A DNA stretch of 60,000 nucleotides from Tubulanus polymorphus (GCF_964204645.1 NC_134030.1:13360447-13420446); one strand, 5' to 3'. Numbered from the stretch's first letter, positions 10,967 to 20,174 are shown. Notes: generated by a model not told the origin, from the sequence alone. Numbers and translations are program-made.

Positions 10967-11764
10967 GGTATTTTAAATAATCTATACCCCCCTGTGTCTT
11001 TATGTCTTTAGTAGTCTCAGTACTTTTAGAACATAAAGAATAAATCTTTATTTTATTAGTAGTTGAAAAATAAAAACATATATATGATGAATCTGTGAGA
11101 TAAATAAATCTATGATATTTATTACTGAGACAGTGATATATATAATAAATCTATGTGTGTTTGTTGTGTCTTTATCTCCTTAGTAGTTTTAGTACTTTTA
11201 GTACATAAAGAATAAATCTTTATTATATTCGTACTGATTTAAGTTATTTTTCAAACTACTAAACTACTAAAGACAAAAAAGACAATAAAGACATATAGAT
11301 TTATCATTACTGAATCAAATATATATAATAAATATGTGAGATAAATAAATCTATGATATTTATTACTGAATCAAATGTAAATGATAAATCTATGTGTGTT
11401 TGTCATGTCTTTATCATCTTTAGTACTTTTAGTACATAAAGAATATATCTTTATTTTATTAGTACTTAGAAAAAAAATATATAAATATTTTTTGTATATA
11501 ATAAATCTATGATATTTATCATTATTGAAACAGCAATATATAAAATCTATCAGATGAATTAATATTATTATTGAAACAGTAATATATAATAAATCTGTGT
11601 GATAAATAAATATAATTATTGAAACAGTGATATATATATACATTGGTCTTTATCTCCTTATTTTTCAAGTGCTAATAATGTAAAGATTTATTCTTTATGT
11701 ACTAAAAGTACTAAAAGCACTAAAGACATAAAGACACAGGGGGGTATTATATTCATATTTTAAA
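10967..11764. repeat. repeat-rich AT spacer between convergent gene blocks
   Basis: An ~800-bp spacer flanked by inverted copies of a segment containing TACCCCCCTGTGTC (near 10986) and GACACAGGGGGGTA (near 11732). Inside are several diverged copies of a unit built on GTCTTTAT, AGTACTTTTAGTACATAAAG and AATAAATCTTTAT, in both orientations, plus repeats of AAATCTATGATATTTAT. It separates the ends of two converging transcription units, so polyadenylation signals for both strands or a replication origin are both plausible. Neither is proven. No protein gene is supported here. Confidence 0.75.
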
Positions 11765-12887
11765 TTACTTTTCTGATTCTAATTCTAACAACAATTCCAT
11801 GCATCTCTTAATTCTTCTTATTTTCAAAAAATCTTCAACTTCACCTAATTGTTTGGTATGATTACTATTGATAGCCCTCAAACCTTTAGCAAACAATTCA
11901 TAATTGAAATGAATATATTGATTTAATTGATCTTCACTTATATTTTTATATTTATTTTTTGCATCATTTTTAATGTTATTTATAAAATCTTTTAAAAAAT
12001 CTTCATAACTGTAATATTGAATTATTTCATCAAAGTTATCACGTTTATCATCATTAGCAGCAACTGTTTTCAATTCTGTTAAAAAAATCTCTCCTTTTAA
12101 ATTTGATGAAATTAAGTATACCTGAACAATCATCTGGAAATTCATTTATATTTGTCCAACAATTTTTTACACCTGATAATACTACATTTGGATTATTTCG
12201 ATGAAAATTGATCTATATAATTTCCTATAATTATAATTTTCGAAATCAAAAAATCCAGTTGGTATTCTATAAAGGTGTTTTGGATCAGCAGTTTTTAATG
12301 AAAGCTCAAAAGAATCATCATGTTTAATTTTATCTTTAGGTAATACAACAACATTACACTTTTCACATATATTTCTTTCTACATTATCCAAATGTATTTG
12401 AGTTAATTTATGTTTTGAAAAATTACTGCGACTTATATATTTATCACATTCCTCGCAATATTTATCATCATAATTATCTTCTTCAGTTTTATCATTATCA
12501 ATTTCACTATTATTATTCAATTCATTTATATTCTTATTCTTATTTTTATTATGCTTGAGTGAATTAAGATGAGTTGCCCAATTCTTATAACTTTTATATT
12601 CTTTACATAGGTCGCAATATTTTTCATTTGTCTTTTTGTTTTTGATATCAAGTTCAATCTTATCATCATTCGATGTAGAAGGTATAACATTATCTTCTAT
12701 TTTTGTTTCAATATTATCTTCTATTTTTGTTTCAATATTGTCTTCTATTTTAGGTTCAACATTATCTTCTATTTTACTTATTAAAGTATTCTCCAAAATA
12801 CTTACTATATTCATCATAAGGTATTATATAATATATATCTGATATCATTTCACTCGGACTTTGTATTTCATATATTCCTCCTTCCAT
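11765..12887 (-). pseudogene. C2H2 zinc-finger protein with acidic repeats, frameshifted
   Basis: A start context ATAAATG at 12887 opens a short frame (MEGGIYEIQSPSEM...) that shifts into the main ORF ending at 12182. A further ORF (12145-11765, ...RCMELLLELESEK) follows in another frame. The main part has four tandem copies of a KIEDN unit, then zinc-finger pairs CDLCKEY...H...H, CEECDKYIS...H...H and CEKCNVV. These are U1/C2H2-like fingers that could bind nucleic acid. Whether 12887-11765 was one gene with two frameshifts or two genes cannot be settled by eye. It lies directly downstream of the capsid gene. No specific function is known to me. Confidence 0.6.
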
Positions 12888-12919
12888 TTATTATAGAATT
12901 TTTTATTAAAATTAAAATT

Positions 12920-14156
12920 TTAATACATAACACTATTCAATTGAGAATTTATGATATTTAATTGCGCGTCAGATATAATATAAATGTGCATTTTGAAATT
13001 TAAACTTCCTTTTTTCTTTGTCATGAATAATTGTATTCCATCTTTAGTGTTTTGTAGTTTTTACCAGAACCATGTAATAAATTATCCTCTGTTGTTCTAA
13101 AATCTAACCATAATGCATATTTATTGCCGGTATAATAATCAATTTGATTAATATGACAATTTTCAGATGAATTTACTTTTTCATTCTTAAAATGTTTTCT
13201 AATTTCTGGCCACTGATCTATCATTCTCATTCCCTGACAAAATATTTTATTAGCTATGCCTTCGATAGTTATTTCTACTTTTGTTATTTCAGGGTTGTAA
13301 TACTTATCAACCTGTATTGCGCCATTTGAATATGTAGCAATGGTAAAAATATTAATATACCTTTAATAGATCTTCTTGGGAAGTTAATATTCTCATTAAT
13401 TATTTCATCATTTGCATTAATAGTTACAGTTTTAAATTTATCAATATAATCATATAATAATGAAAATCCTTGATTATATTGTGTTTGAATTATGCTTGAA
13501 ATATTTTCATCATTTACTGTATCTTAAACTAAACATATATTCGATAATTTATATCCCAAATCTTTAACAACGCTAGATAATACAATTTCAGCAAATGTTA
13601 TTTCAAATATAATATCTTCTTCAATTGCGTATTAATACAAAGGTGCATTATTATTTATCATTTCAAAGTCTAATGGAATTTTATATTTGCTTCCATAAAT
13701 CTTTTTAATCAAATTATCTGTAGCATTAGTTGTTATTGCATTATTAGCTTCTGATCTTAATTTATTATGGTTTTCTGATTCGGTGCCTTGAAATATCATA
13801 TTATTTCTATTTTCTTTCGTTAACCATAAATCTTTGTAATGCATGAATAAATTATAATCATCTAATGAGAAAACTGTTTCTGCTCCAATCTTTATAGTTA
13901 ATTTTTTAATCAAATATCTTCCAACATTATCTACAACATAATTATTATCATGGCCAGTTATTCTTATATTAGCTGATAAATAAATACTATTTGGAACATA
14001 AAAAGTATTTTGTGTTAATTGAGGGATTCTGACATACAAAGTTTCATCAGGATTACTATTAGAAGGATTATGGGTAATTATATGATGAGATCTCTCTGCT
14101 TTAATTGCATTAGATATTCTAGGATTCTTAGAAGGATTGATATAACTCCCACTCAT
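12920..14156 (-). pseudogene. major capsid protein (double-jelly-roll type), broken
   Basis: The ATG at 14156 lies in ATAAATG. The N-terminal part (14156-13632) is open and ends in a TAA where the other copies have a Lys codon. Further stops and a frameshift follow, and the C-terminal part is readable at 13230-12920. Key stretches are YVRIPQLTQNTFYVPNS, NVGRYLIKKLTIKIG and VFSLDDYNLFMHYKDLWL. The pattern of an N-terminal polar arm, then beta-rich segments with a G-R-L-I/K-L-x-I-K core, fits the major capsid proteins of adintoviruses and Polintons. Two more copies lie at 23935 and 26373, which supports it as a core gene. It sits directly after a membrane protein gene in all three places. The assignment is by pattern and context. 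Confidence 0.72.
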
Positions 14157-14175
14157 TTATTTAAGAGAAAAATTA

Positions 14176-15391
14176 TTATTTATTTTTCATCATATTCACT
14201 AACCCAAAAATAATAGCACTTACAACTGTAATTAAAAATAAGATTATATGTTCAGCAGCAAAGTTGAACCATCTTTCACTTTATCTTGTATAGAATTGTT
14301 ATTTGGTGGTTTATCCGGTTTATTGGGTGTAGGCGTAGATTTTGATGAATTTGAAATAGCTAAACCAATTGTTGTAAATAACATAGTTACAGCTGTTAGA
14401 ATTGAAAGAATTATTATACCTTCTAACTTAAATAATAATCTTATTCTGTCTTTCAATGATATTTTAGAATTTGGTTTTATCAACAAATCTTTAAAAATAA
14501 CTTTTAATCTATTAATATTATAATCATATGATTTTTTTAATAATTTAATTTCTTCTTTCTGAAATTCTATGTCATATACTAAATCATCTTTTTCTAAATA
14601 TGCATTTCTTTTTTTAAATTCAATTTCTTCAATAACTTTATTATCTCTATCTAGTTTTAATTGTTCTATTTCTTTAATTTTATCAGTTCTATCTTTTTCT
14701 TAAGTTCTAATTTTAAAATCTCTTATACTTTTATCATGCGCAATTTTATCAGATGCAAGTCTTATACTAATAATTTCTTTAATTGCTTTATCAGAAAATA
14801 TATTTAAATCTTCTAATTCTTGATCTGTTGCGTCAAGTAACCCATTTGGTAAAAGTTTTTCCATTGGAACTTCATTGGAAAGTCATGTTTAAATAATCTT
14901 TTATTTTGATTTATTTCTTCTTGTGTAAAACTTTCCATTTCATTACTATTACTTATTCTTTTAATTCTAGATGGTTCTAAATTACTCAAAGTTGATTCTG
15001 CTAATATTTTGTTTTGAATCTTATATGTGATATCAATAAAATAATCATCTTTCAAATGATAATAATATTCACCATCTAAAGATTTTAATTCTCTTACTAA
15101 ATATCTGGCGCCTCTATCATTTATATTGTATCCAGATCTTTCAAATGTAGGTTTGAAATTATAAATATATTCTTTATATTCTAAATTTTGTTTTACTAAA
15201 TCTCGATTTTCATTTTCGGGATTTATTCTCGATTTAGTTCTTCTATCGTCTGTTGAAGGGGCTTTAGAACCACTATATTCTAAAATAGAATTATATGCTG
15301 ATCCATCATCATTATCAATATTAGTTTCATTAAAATCAGGTTGTGGTTCATCAGGTATAAATCCTTCATTATTATTTCCCATTTCTCCCAT
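14176..15391 (-). pseudogene. coiled-coil and membrane protein upstream of the capsid gene
   Basis: A frame opens at ATG 15391 with an acidic, polar N-terminus (FIPDEPQPDFNET). It shifts near 14860, has one stop near 14700, and continues through a long charged, coiled-coil-like region rich in Glu/Lys/Asp. Next come a hydrophobic segment (IIILSILTAVTMLFTTIGLA), a Pro-rich linker (STPTPNKPDKPPNN) and, after a deletion of about 100 bp relative to the second element, a last hydrophobic segment (FAAEHIILFLITVVSAIIFG). The second element keeps the deleted part (ALPGIIASIVGFILK). It always precedes the capsid gene by a few tens of bases. A structural or membrane-anchoring role is inferred. Confidence 0.6.
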
Positions 15392-15437
15392 TTCATAAGC
15401 TTATCCACCTTCTACATCCATTTATATCGTATGAAAA

Positions 15438-15593
15438 TTAAAATTTAAAATATAATATTCCTCCTATTACAATTCCTATACAAGTTATAGCTAATTTGGT
15501 ATTTCCATGTGATTTATTATCATTATTAGATTTAATTATTTCTTGTTGTATATTATCAGTTTTTATATTTTCCGATGTATTGTAATCTTTCAT
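15438..15593 (-). CDS. 51-aa single-span membrane protein
   Basis: A short intact ORF that starts at an ATG in the same frame as, and just after, the 318-aa gene. It has a polar N-terminus and a C-terminal hydrophobic segment (LAITCIGIVIGGILYF). Many such small membrane proteins occur in this gene block. There is no named family, and its size makes the call tentative. Confidence 0.45.
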   Translation of the reverse strand: MKDYNTSENIKTDNIQQEIIKSNNDNKSHGNTKLAITCIGIVIGGILYFKF

Positions 15594-15626
15594 TTTAGAA
15601 TCATTATTTAATTTAATATTCTTAGT

Positions 15627-16583
15627 TTAAGTTTCTGTTGATTGAATATGTTTTTTAATTTTTTTACCTTCCATTAATTTCGGAGCAGTGATAATCTTTT
15701 TATTCATATCATTCAATCCAAACTTATTATTTATTGTTGCAGTCGTAATTAAATTATTATAACCAATTATATTTCCCATTTTTAATATTAAATCATCAGA
15801 TGTGATTAATAGATTAGGTCCTATACAATGTTTTAATCTTACATGTGATTTATCTAAATAATTTAAATATCTTACAATGTTTTCTGGAATTGATCTATTT
15901 TTATCATTATGAATGGAATCTTCAAAAAAAACTTTAGATTGTTTTTGTGTATCAAATGAAGTGTTATCATTTCCAACTATTGGTGATCTTGTTTCAACAT
16001 GAGCACCTAGAATACATATCAAATAAGTTCTAATTGATTGATTTATTCTTTGTATACCTGATTTTGTAAAACCTTCACTTTTTTCTAAAATGAAATTAAT
16101 CCAACCATTATTATTATCATTTTTATAATTATGATAAGCTCCAATTCTATGCGAATAATCAATTCTTTTTATTTCATACTGTTCACCAATACCTTGCAAT
16201 TTACCATGCGCTCTAAAATCGGAATTAATATTTATATTAAATTCATTAAATATTCTATAAAACTTAGATAGATTAATATTATTATCCAATTCTTTAAAAT
16301 ATTTAGATCCGGGCAAAAGACATTCTAATTCATTTAATATTATTCTGATTTGAAAATACGTGTGAAATCTAAATATTGTGTGAATTAATTTCAAATCAGA
16401 ATAATTCAAATTGTTATCTAAGTTATTTAAATGATTATTCCAACTTATACCACAGCCAGTTGTTGCACAATAAACAGCAAAATTTAATCGATTCTGCCAA
16501 TATTTCATATTAGATTTTACTTTATACATATGATATTTATCTCGAGTAAAAGAAACTTCATATGTATTAAATATATTTTCCAT
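15627..16583 (-). CDS. 318-aa conserved viral protein, intact
   Basis: The longest intact ORF of the element, from ATG 16583 (context TAAAATG) to the stop before 15627. Its N-terminal third contains YWQNRLNFAVYCATTGCGIS, a distinctive Cys/Trp stretch. The middle carries HTIFRFHTYFQIR, and the second half SEGFTKSGIQRINQSIRTY and ILGAHVETRSPIVG. I recognise the general pattern as one that recurs in uncharacterised proteins of Polinton-like elements of invertebrates, but I know no function. No membrane segment or enzyme motif is evident. Its position within the structural block suggests a virion or assembly role, as inference. That it is uninterrupted while its neighbours are broken deserves note. 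Confidence 0.72.
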   Translation of the reverse strand: MENIFNTYEVSFTRDKYHMYKVKSNMKYWQNRLNFAVYCATTGCGISWNNHLNNLDNNLNYSDLKLIHTIFRFHTYFQIRIILNELECLLPGSKYFKELDNNINLSKFYRIFNEFNININSDFRAHGKLQGIGEQYEIKRIDYSHRIGAYHNYKNDNNNGWINFILEKSEGFTKSGIQRINQSIRTYLICILGAHVETRSPIVGNDNTSFDTQKQSKVFFEDSIHNDKNRSIPENIVRYLNYLDKSHVRLKHCIGPNLLITSDDLILKMGNIIGYNNLITTATINNKFGLNDMNKKIITAPKLMEGKKIKKHIQSTET

Positions 16584-16764
16584 TTTAGAAATAAAAAACT
16601 GTGTTTCAGTAACATAAATTTCTAAATTAGTTTAAAATTAAATTAAATTTAAAACTAAATTTGTATATGTAATATTTTTATTAAAATCTATTGCAGGAAT
16701 ATTATATCTAATTGATTTATTATATTGGAAAGTTTTCGGAAACACAATTTACATAATTAAAAAA
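16584..16764. other. AT-rich spacer
   Basis: A very AT-rich stretch of about 180 bp between the end of the membrane/coiled-coil gene and the 318-aa gene, without an ORF of note. It may contain the promoter of the 318-aa gene. Confidence 0.3.
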
Positions 16765-17832
16765 TTAATAATTTATTGATTCTTTAAATAATTTATCCTG
16801 TTCTTCAACTGTGATATTACCATTTAAACTTATTATATAATCAAGGAAGAAAGACACTCTAAATATTTGGATGGATATATGAAAGCTGTGGGTACTGGAG
16901 TGTGTAATGGGTAGTGTAGTGTGATCTGTGTGCATTTGTGGCCAGCACACAGATCACATCGTTCAATGGGGTTTGGTCCAGGACTCGCGAGATTTTCAAC
17001 AACACAGAAGTAACGTGTAATAAATGATGACTTGAATTGACTACCTACCACCCCTCATTATTGTTGGAAAACTAAACGTTCGGCACTGACTAAAAATCAG
17101 TAATAACATTTTAGAAATGGCCAGAATTTTAACTTAGGTTCTATCTCATTTTTATTTTACAATTGCGATTGGTATAATTTTTATCTAATCGGCCGTTAAG
17201 GCTTCATGTTTCGTCTGCAATTCCCTGCAAATAGTTACGCAACTACGCACATTTCAGAGTTTTTGGTAGCTGTACACTCAATCGGCACCGTTCGTGACTA
17301 GCTTCACTGCGGAATTATCATTAATTAACATCGCCATATCACATCATCAACTTATATTGTGCCTTAAAGCCCTCACAGCCGAAATAATTGAAATGCACAC
17401 ACGATTTCTATCATTGAAAATTCAGAGAGTGGCCATGTTTGTGTTTGCTGCTTCACGTAAATCCTGCGCGGTGGCGCAACCGCGCGGAGTGGGGCCGATA
17501 CGTCTAGTGTATTTTTTAATTTATTAATTTCTTTTATATTAGATTTTATTTTTTCTTTATTACTTTTTATATTTAATTTTGAACTTATTCCGGTTAATAC
17601 ACTCGATGATAATCCTAGCACGCCAATTGATATAGCTAAAGGTATTATAATGGACTGAATATTGCTAGAAATGTTATTACAGAACTAATTGTAACTGAAC
17701 CACTGATAATAAGATAATATATAATTTTACTTTTTAAATATTTTTTCTTTTTTATCTTTAAGTCACTTTCAAATTCTAATATTTGTTTTTCTAAATATGT
17801 TTTTAATTTGGTTTATCAACTTTATCATCCAT
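16765..17832 (-). pseudogene. small membrane/coiled-coil protein split by an insertion
   Basis: The N-terminal part lies at about 17832-17514 and is itself damaged (stop after about nine codons, frameshifts). It includes a hydrophobic Gly/Ser-rich segment (PLAISIGVLGLSSSVLTG) followed by Lys/Ile-rich coiled coil (KSNKEKIKSNIKEINKLKN). After the insertion at 16843-17513 the C-terminal part resumes with LDYIISLNGNITVEEQDKL and ends at 16765. The two parts fit one small protein with an N-terminal membrane segment and a C-terminal acidic helix. Function unknown. Confidence 0.5.
16843..17513. mobile_element. ~0.67-kb insertion with CACT-like ends
   Basis: The composition changes abruptly from AT-rich viral DNA to GC-richer DNA and back. 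The plus-strand left end is close to CACTCTAAA and the minus-strand right end reads CACTAGACG, recalling CACTA-type termini. No matching 3-bp duplication was found and no transposase ORF is present. The left and right borders are uncertain by perhaps 15 bp. Confidence 0.45.
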
Positions 17833-17851
17833 TCATTTAGAAAAGAAATTA

Positions 17852-18282
17852 CTAATTAGTAAATTTATAAGCAACAAATAATACAATAACTGTTCCACCT
17901 AAAATCCAAATTATTTCATATTTCTTCTGTTCACTTCTTGGTGTATAATAATCTGATAATTTAGGTTTATATAGATGTAATTTTTCACGATTTGTTACTG
18001 CGTTATATAAACTCATAGCTTCATCGACTGATTGAAAATCTCTATGTGTAATTTTCTGATTATATAATTCTTTATTGATGTAGATATTTTAGTTTTGCCT
18101 CTTTTCTCTATATTGTTCTGCTGCTTTATTATATTTTTCTAACGATAAGTTGTGTCTTTGTTGTTCTGAACCATTTTTATCAATATGTTTAAATAACCAG
18201 CACCTGTAAATGCTAAAGCGTTAACAATTGCCGATCCTATAATAGTTATTATTGCAGATTATTTAACAAAAAAATTAAACAT
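17852..18282 (-). pseudogene. two-span small membrane protein, broken
   Basis: The ATG at 18282 lies in TATAAATG. The frame has an early stop and at least one more break, but the body is readable: a hydrophobic segment (AIVNALAFTGAGYL), a charged helix (HNLSLEKYNKAAEQYREKR), then a C-terminal hydrophobic segment (IIWILGGTVIVLFVAYKF). It lies between the 73-aa membrane protein gene and the split coiled-coil gene. No named family. Confidence 0.5.
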
Positions 18283-18504
18283 TTATAAAGGAGGAATATA
18301 TTTTTGTTTTTCCAAATAATCAATTGTTAAATTAGATAAAATAACTGCTAACGTTAATTTCAAAATATCATTTATATCAAATTTATCAACATTAATACTT
18401 CCCATTTTAAATACTTTTTTTAATACCATTGAATAACCAACAGTTCCAACTGATAGTAATGCTCCATTATATAATCCAGTTATTATCCACTTATTATCAC
18501 TCAT
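18283..18504 (-). CDS. 73-aa membrane protein, intact
   Basis: The ORF starts at ATG 18504 in ATAAATG and ends directly before the next gene start. It has two hydrophobic stretches: ITGLYNGALLSVGTVGYSM near the N-terminus and LKLTLAVILSNLTIDYL near the C-terminus. It probably spans a membrane twice. It is one of a row of small membrane proteins in the structural block. Function unknown. Confidence 0.6.
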   Translation of the reverse strand: MSDNKWIITGLYNGALLSVGTVGYSMVLKKVFKMGSINVDKFDINDILKLTLAVILSNLTIDYLEKQKYIPPL

Positions 18505-18511
18505 TTATTTA

Positions 18512-18847
18512 TCAAAAAATCACCTTCAAAATATTTAGTTATCTTAGTTATAATTATTTCAACATTTATTTCATTACTACTTTTATGATTATCATATATT
18601 TTAGTTAATATGTTTACCATCGATAATTCCATCTTCATTTAATTCATAATATTCTAAAGGTGTTTTAATTAAATCAATTACTTTTTCTATATTATAATTT
18701 TCTTCATTAATCATTGATGCATTATTAAATGATGTACGTTTAATATCAGTAATTACATCATTTAGTTTATTTCTCATTTCCTTACCATGTTTAAAATCAA
18801 ACCAAAAACATCTACTCGGTCCAACAGTTATATTTATTTATATAGTG
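18512..18847 (-). pseudogene. ~110-aa hypothetical protein, frameshifted
   Basis: One frame reads through CFWFDFKHGKEMRNKL and IKTPLEYYELNEDGI, then shifts near 18605 into KIYDNHKSSNEINVEIIITK and ends 8 bp before the 73-aa gene start. No ATG is visible upstream of the first part, so the start may be lost. I do not recognise the family. Confidence 0.4.
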
Positions 18848-18853
18848 AAAAAA

Positions 18854-19624
18854 TTACTCTTTACATCTTATAACTAATTCATAAATTACAGGAAATTTAT
18901 TCAAATCAATTATTAAACAACTTAAGTATCCATTATGATTTCTAATTTCTAATCTAAAATTATTAAATTGAGGAATGCATGGTTTGAAATCACACTCGGC
19001 TAAATTATGATTTATTTGAGTTCCAAATTCTTTAACATTCTTCAATGGTAAAATATTCAATAAACCAGAATTACAAATTGTATCTTTAGTTGCTTCAAAT
19101 GTCTTTGTAGAGTCAATTAAATTGCAATAAATATAAAAGTGCGTAAAGGGTATTAAGTTTGGTGTAGCATCAGCATTACGTATCCTTACATCTGGGTTAA
19201 TTCCTAAAATTTTAGCTAAAGGTTTTTTAACTAGAAATTGATGTTGATCTTCATTGCCTAATTTTATTCTTACTTTATCAGAGCAATCACTTTTAATAAG
19301 TCTTAATCAAAATCCAGCAGATGCACCCATTTTTGAGCGTGCTCTTTTATTAATTTCTTGAGCTAATGTTTCTAAATTATATAATCCTGGTTTTAGATAA
19401 TGATGAAACCATCTATTCTTATTTCTGTCATGAATTAAAAAGACTCTATGTTCATTACTTTTATCCGATATATTGTAAAATGAGTTACATAAACTAATAT
19501 TTACTAATTTTAAATCTACACAATTCTTAAATTCTCTATCTAATTGTACTAGTAAATTATGAGATTTATAATTTGTCAGTCTTCTTGAATCAACAAATAT
19601 TCTGTATTCTTTTAATTCTACCAT
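18854..19624 (-). pseudogene. penton-like minor capsid protein, one nonsense codon
   Basis: A 257-codon frame from ATG 19624 (context ATAAATG) to 18854 is interrupted only by TGA at 19307-19309. The N-terminal part reads EYRIFVDSRRL, VDLKLVNISLCNSFYNIS and LKPGLYNLETLAQEIN. This pattern, with a strand ending in a residue pair before a G-x-Y loop and a helix, is like the N-terminal halves of penton/minor capsid proteins in Polintons and adintoviruses. The second half (FGTQINHNL, FRLEIRNHNGYL) is beta-rich. It lies next to the right end, far from the major capsid gene. The family assignment is by pattern only. Confidence 0.5.
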
Positions 19625-19638
19625 TTATTTTATATATT

Positions 19639-19995
19639 TTATTCGAAATCTATTTCATGGTGCCCTTTTTCATTCTTACCCTTATATATGAAATAGAAAT
19701 CACCAGAACATAATTCTTCTAAATCTTCACTTGATAATCTATGAAATCTATCTAGTAAATATGTTCTGAATTTATATGTATTTCCTTTTAACCCTTCATA
19801 TTCTAAGTGAATAACTAATTTATCTCCATATTTGTTAGTAACTGTATCAATATTAGTAATTAAATGTTTCTTATGAATTGTTAATTCTATTAACTTCTTA
19901 AATTTATAATCTACAGATTTGACATTTGTAGTATGTTGTATTCTATCTAGAAATGATTTGTTGTTCTCACTGTGTACTTGTTTACTACTCTCCAT
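19639..19995 (-). CDS. 118-aa small protein, first gene from the right end, intact
   Basis: An intact ORF starting about 60 bp inside the right palindrome. It is basic in the first half (YKFKKLIELTIHKKHL) and has a beta-like core (DTVTNKYGDKLVIHLEYEG) followed by YLLDRFHRLSSEDLEEL. The core could be an OB-like or other small nucleic-acid-binding fold, but no diagnostic residues are visible. Being outermost, it would be the first gene transcribed from the right end and might act early. Function not known. Confidence 0.55.
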   Translation of the reverse strand: MESSKQVHSENNKSFLDRIQHTTNVKSVDYKFKKLIELTIHKKHLITNIDTVTNKYGDKLVIHLEYEGLKGNTYKFRTYLLDRFHRLSSEDLEELCSGDFYFIYKGKNEKGHHEIDFE

Positions 19996-20054
19996 TATAA
20001 TAACATATTTTTTTTTTAAATTGATTTTAGAAGTTATTAGATTAATATTTTAAG
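19996..20054 (-). promoter_or_regulatory. leader between right palindrome and first minus-strand gene
   Basis: A 59-bp AT-rich stretch with a run of nine T on the plus strand. It is the only space for a promoter of the rightmost gene unless the palindrome itself acts as promoter. Confidence 0.3.
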
Positions 20055-20168
20055 AGTAATAGGGAATAAGTTGTTTCAAGTTAAAGGTCGAAAAATACAT
20101 TCGAGTGTGCGAGAATGTATTTTCCGACCTTTCGACCTTTAACTGGAAACAACTTATTCCCTATTACT
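20055..20168. repeat. right terminal palindrome (hairpin-type end)
   Basis: The arms pair AGTAATAGGGAATAAGTTG with its complement ending at 20168. An 8-bp extra segment sits in the outer arm. The unpaired centre at 20103-20112 is GAGTGTGCGA, the exact reverse complement of the centre of the left palindrome. The outer end stops at CT, directly beside the target duplication. Confidence 0.92.
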
Positions 20169-20174
20169 GTACTT
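20169..20174. repeat. target-site duplication, right copy (GTACTT)
   Basis: Exact repeat of 1025-1030, adjoining the right palindrome. Confidence 0.88.

Larger units (their letters stand above)
1031..20168. mobile_element. integrated Polinton/adintovirus-like element with palindromic ends
   Basis: A 19,138-bp AT-rich segment delimited by 5'-AG and CT-3' termini and a 6-bp target duplication. Seen inside: retroviral-type integrase with chromodomain, packaging ATPase with Walker A and B, a major-capsid-like protein, a penton-like protein, an HNH nuclease, a zinc-finger protein and several small membrane proteins, in two convergent blocks. The integrase, ATPase and capsid set with AG ends and a 6-bp duplication is the known signature of Polintons and related adintoviruses. 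Unusually, each end is a self-complementary palindrome and no protein-primed DNA polymerase is seen. Stops, frameshifts and nested insertions (LINE, fold-back transposon, others) show this is an old, inactive copy. Without its insertions the element would be roughly 12-13 kb. Confidence 0.9.

Noticed and set aside
10967-11764. CRISPR-like array
   Set aside because: The repeats are diverged, vary in spacing and orientation, and lie in eukaryotic DNA beside no cas gene.
13600-14523. Plus-strand ORFs overlapping the capsid and membrane-protein genes
   Set aside because: They are shadows of AT-rich minus-strand genes and contain no motif; the minus-strand frames match other copies.
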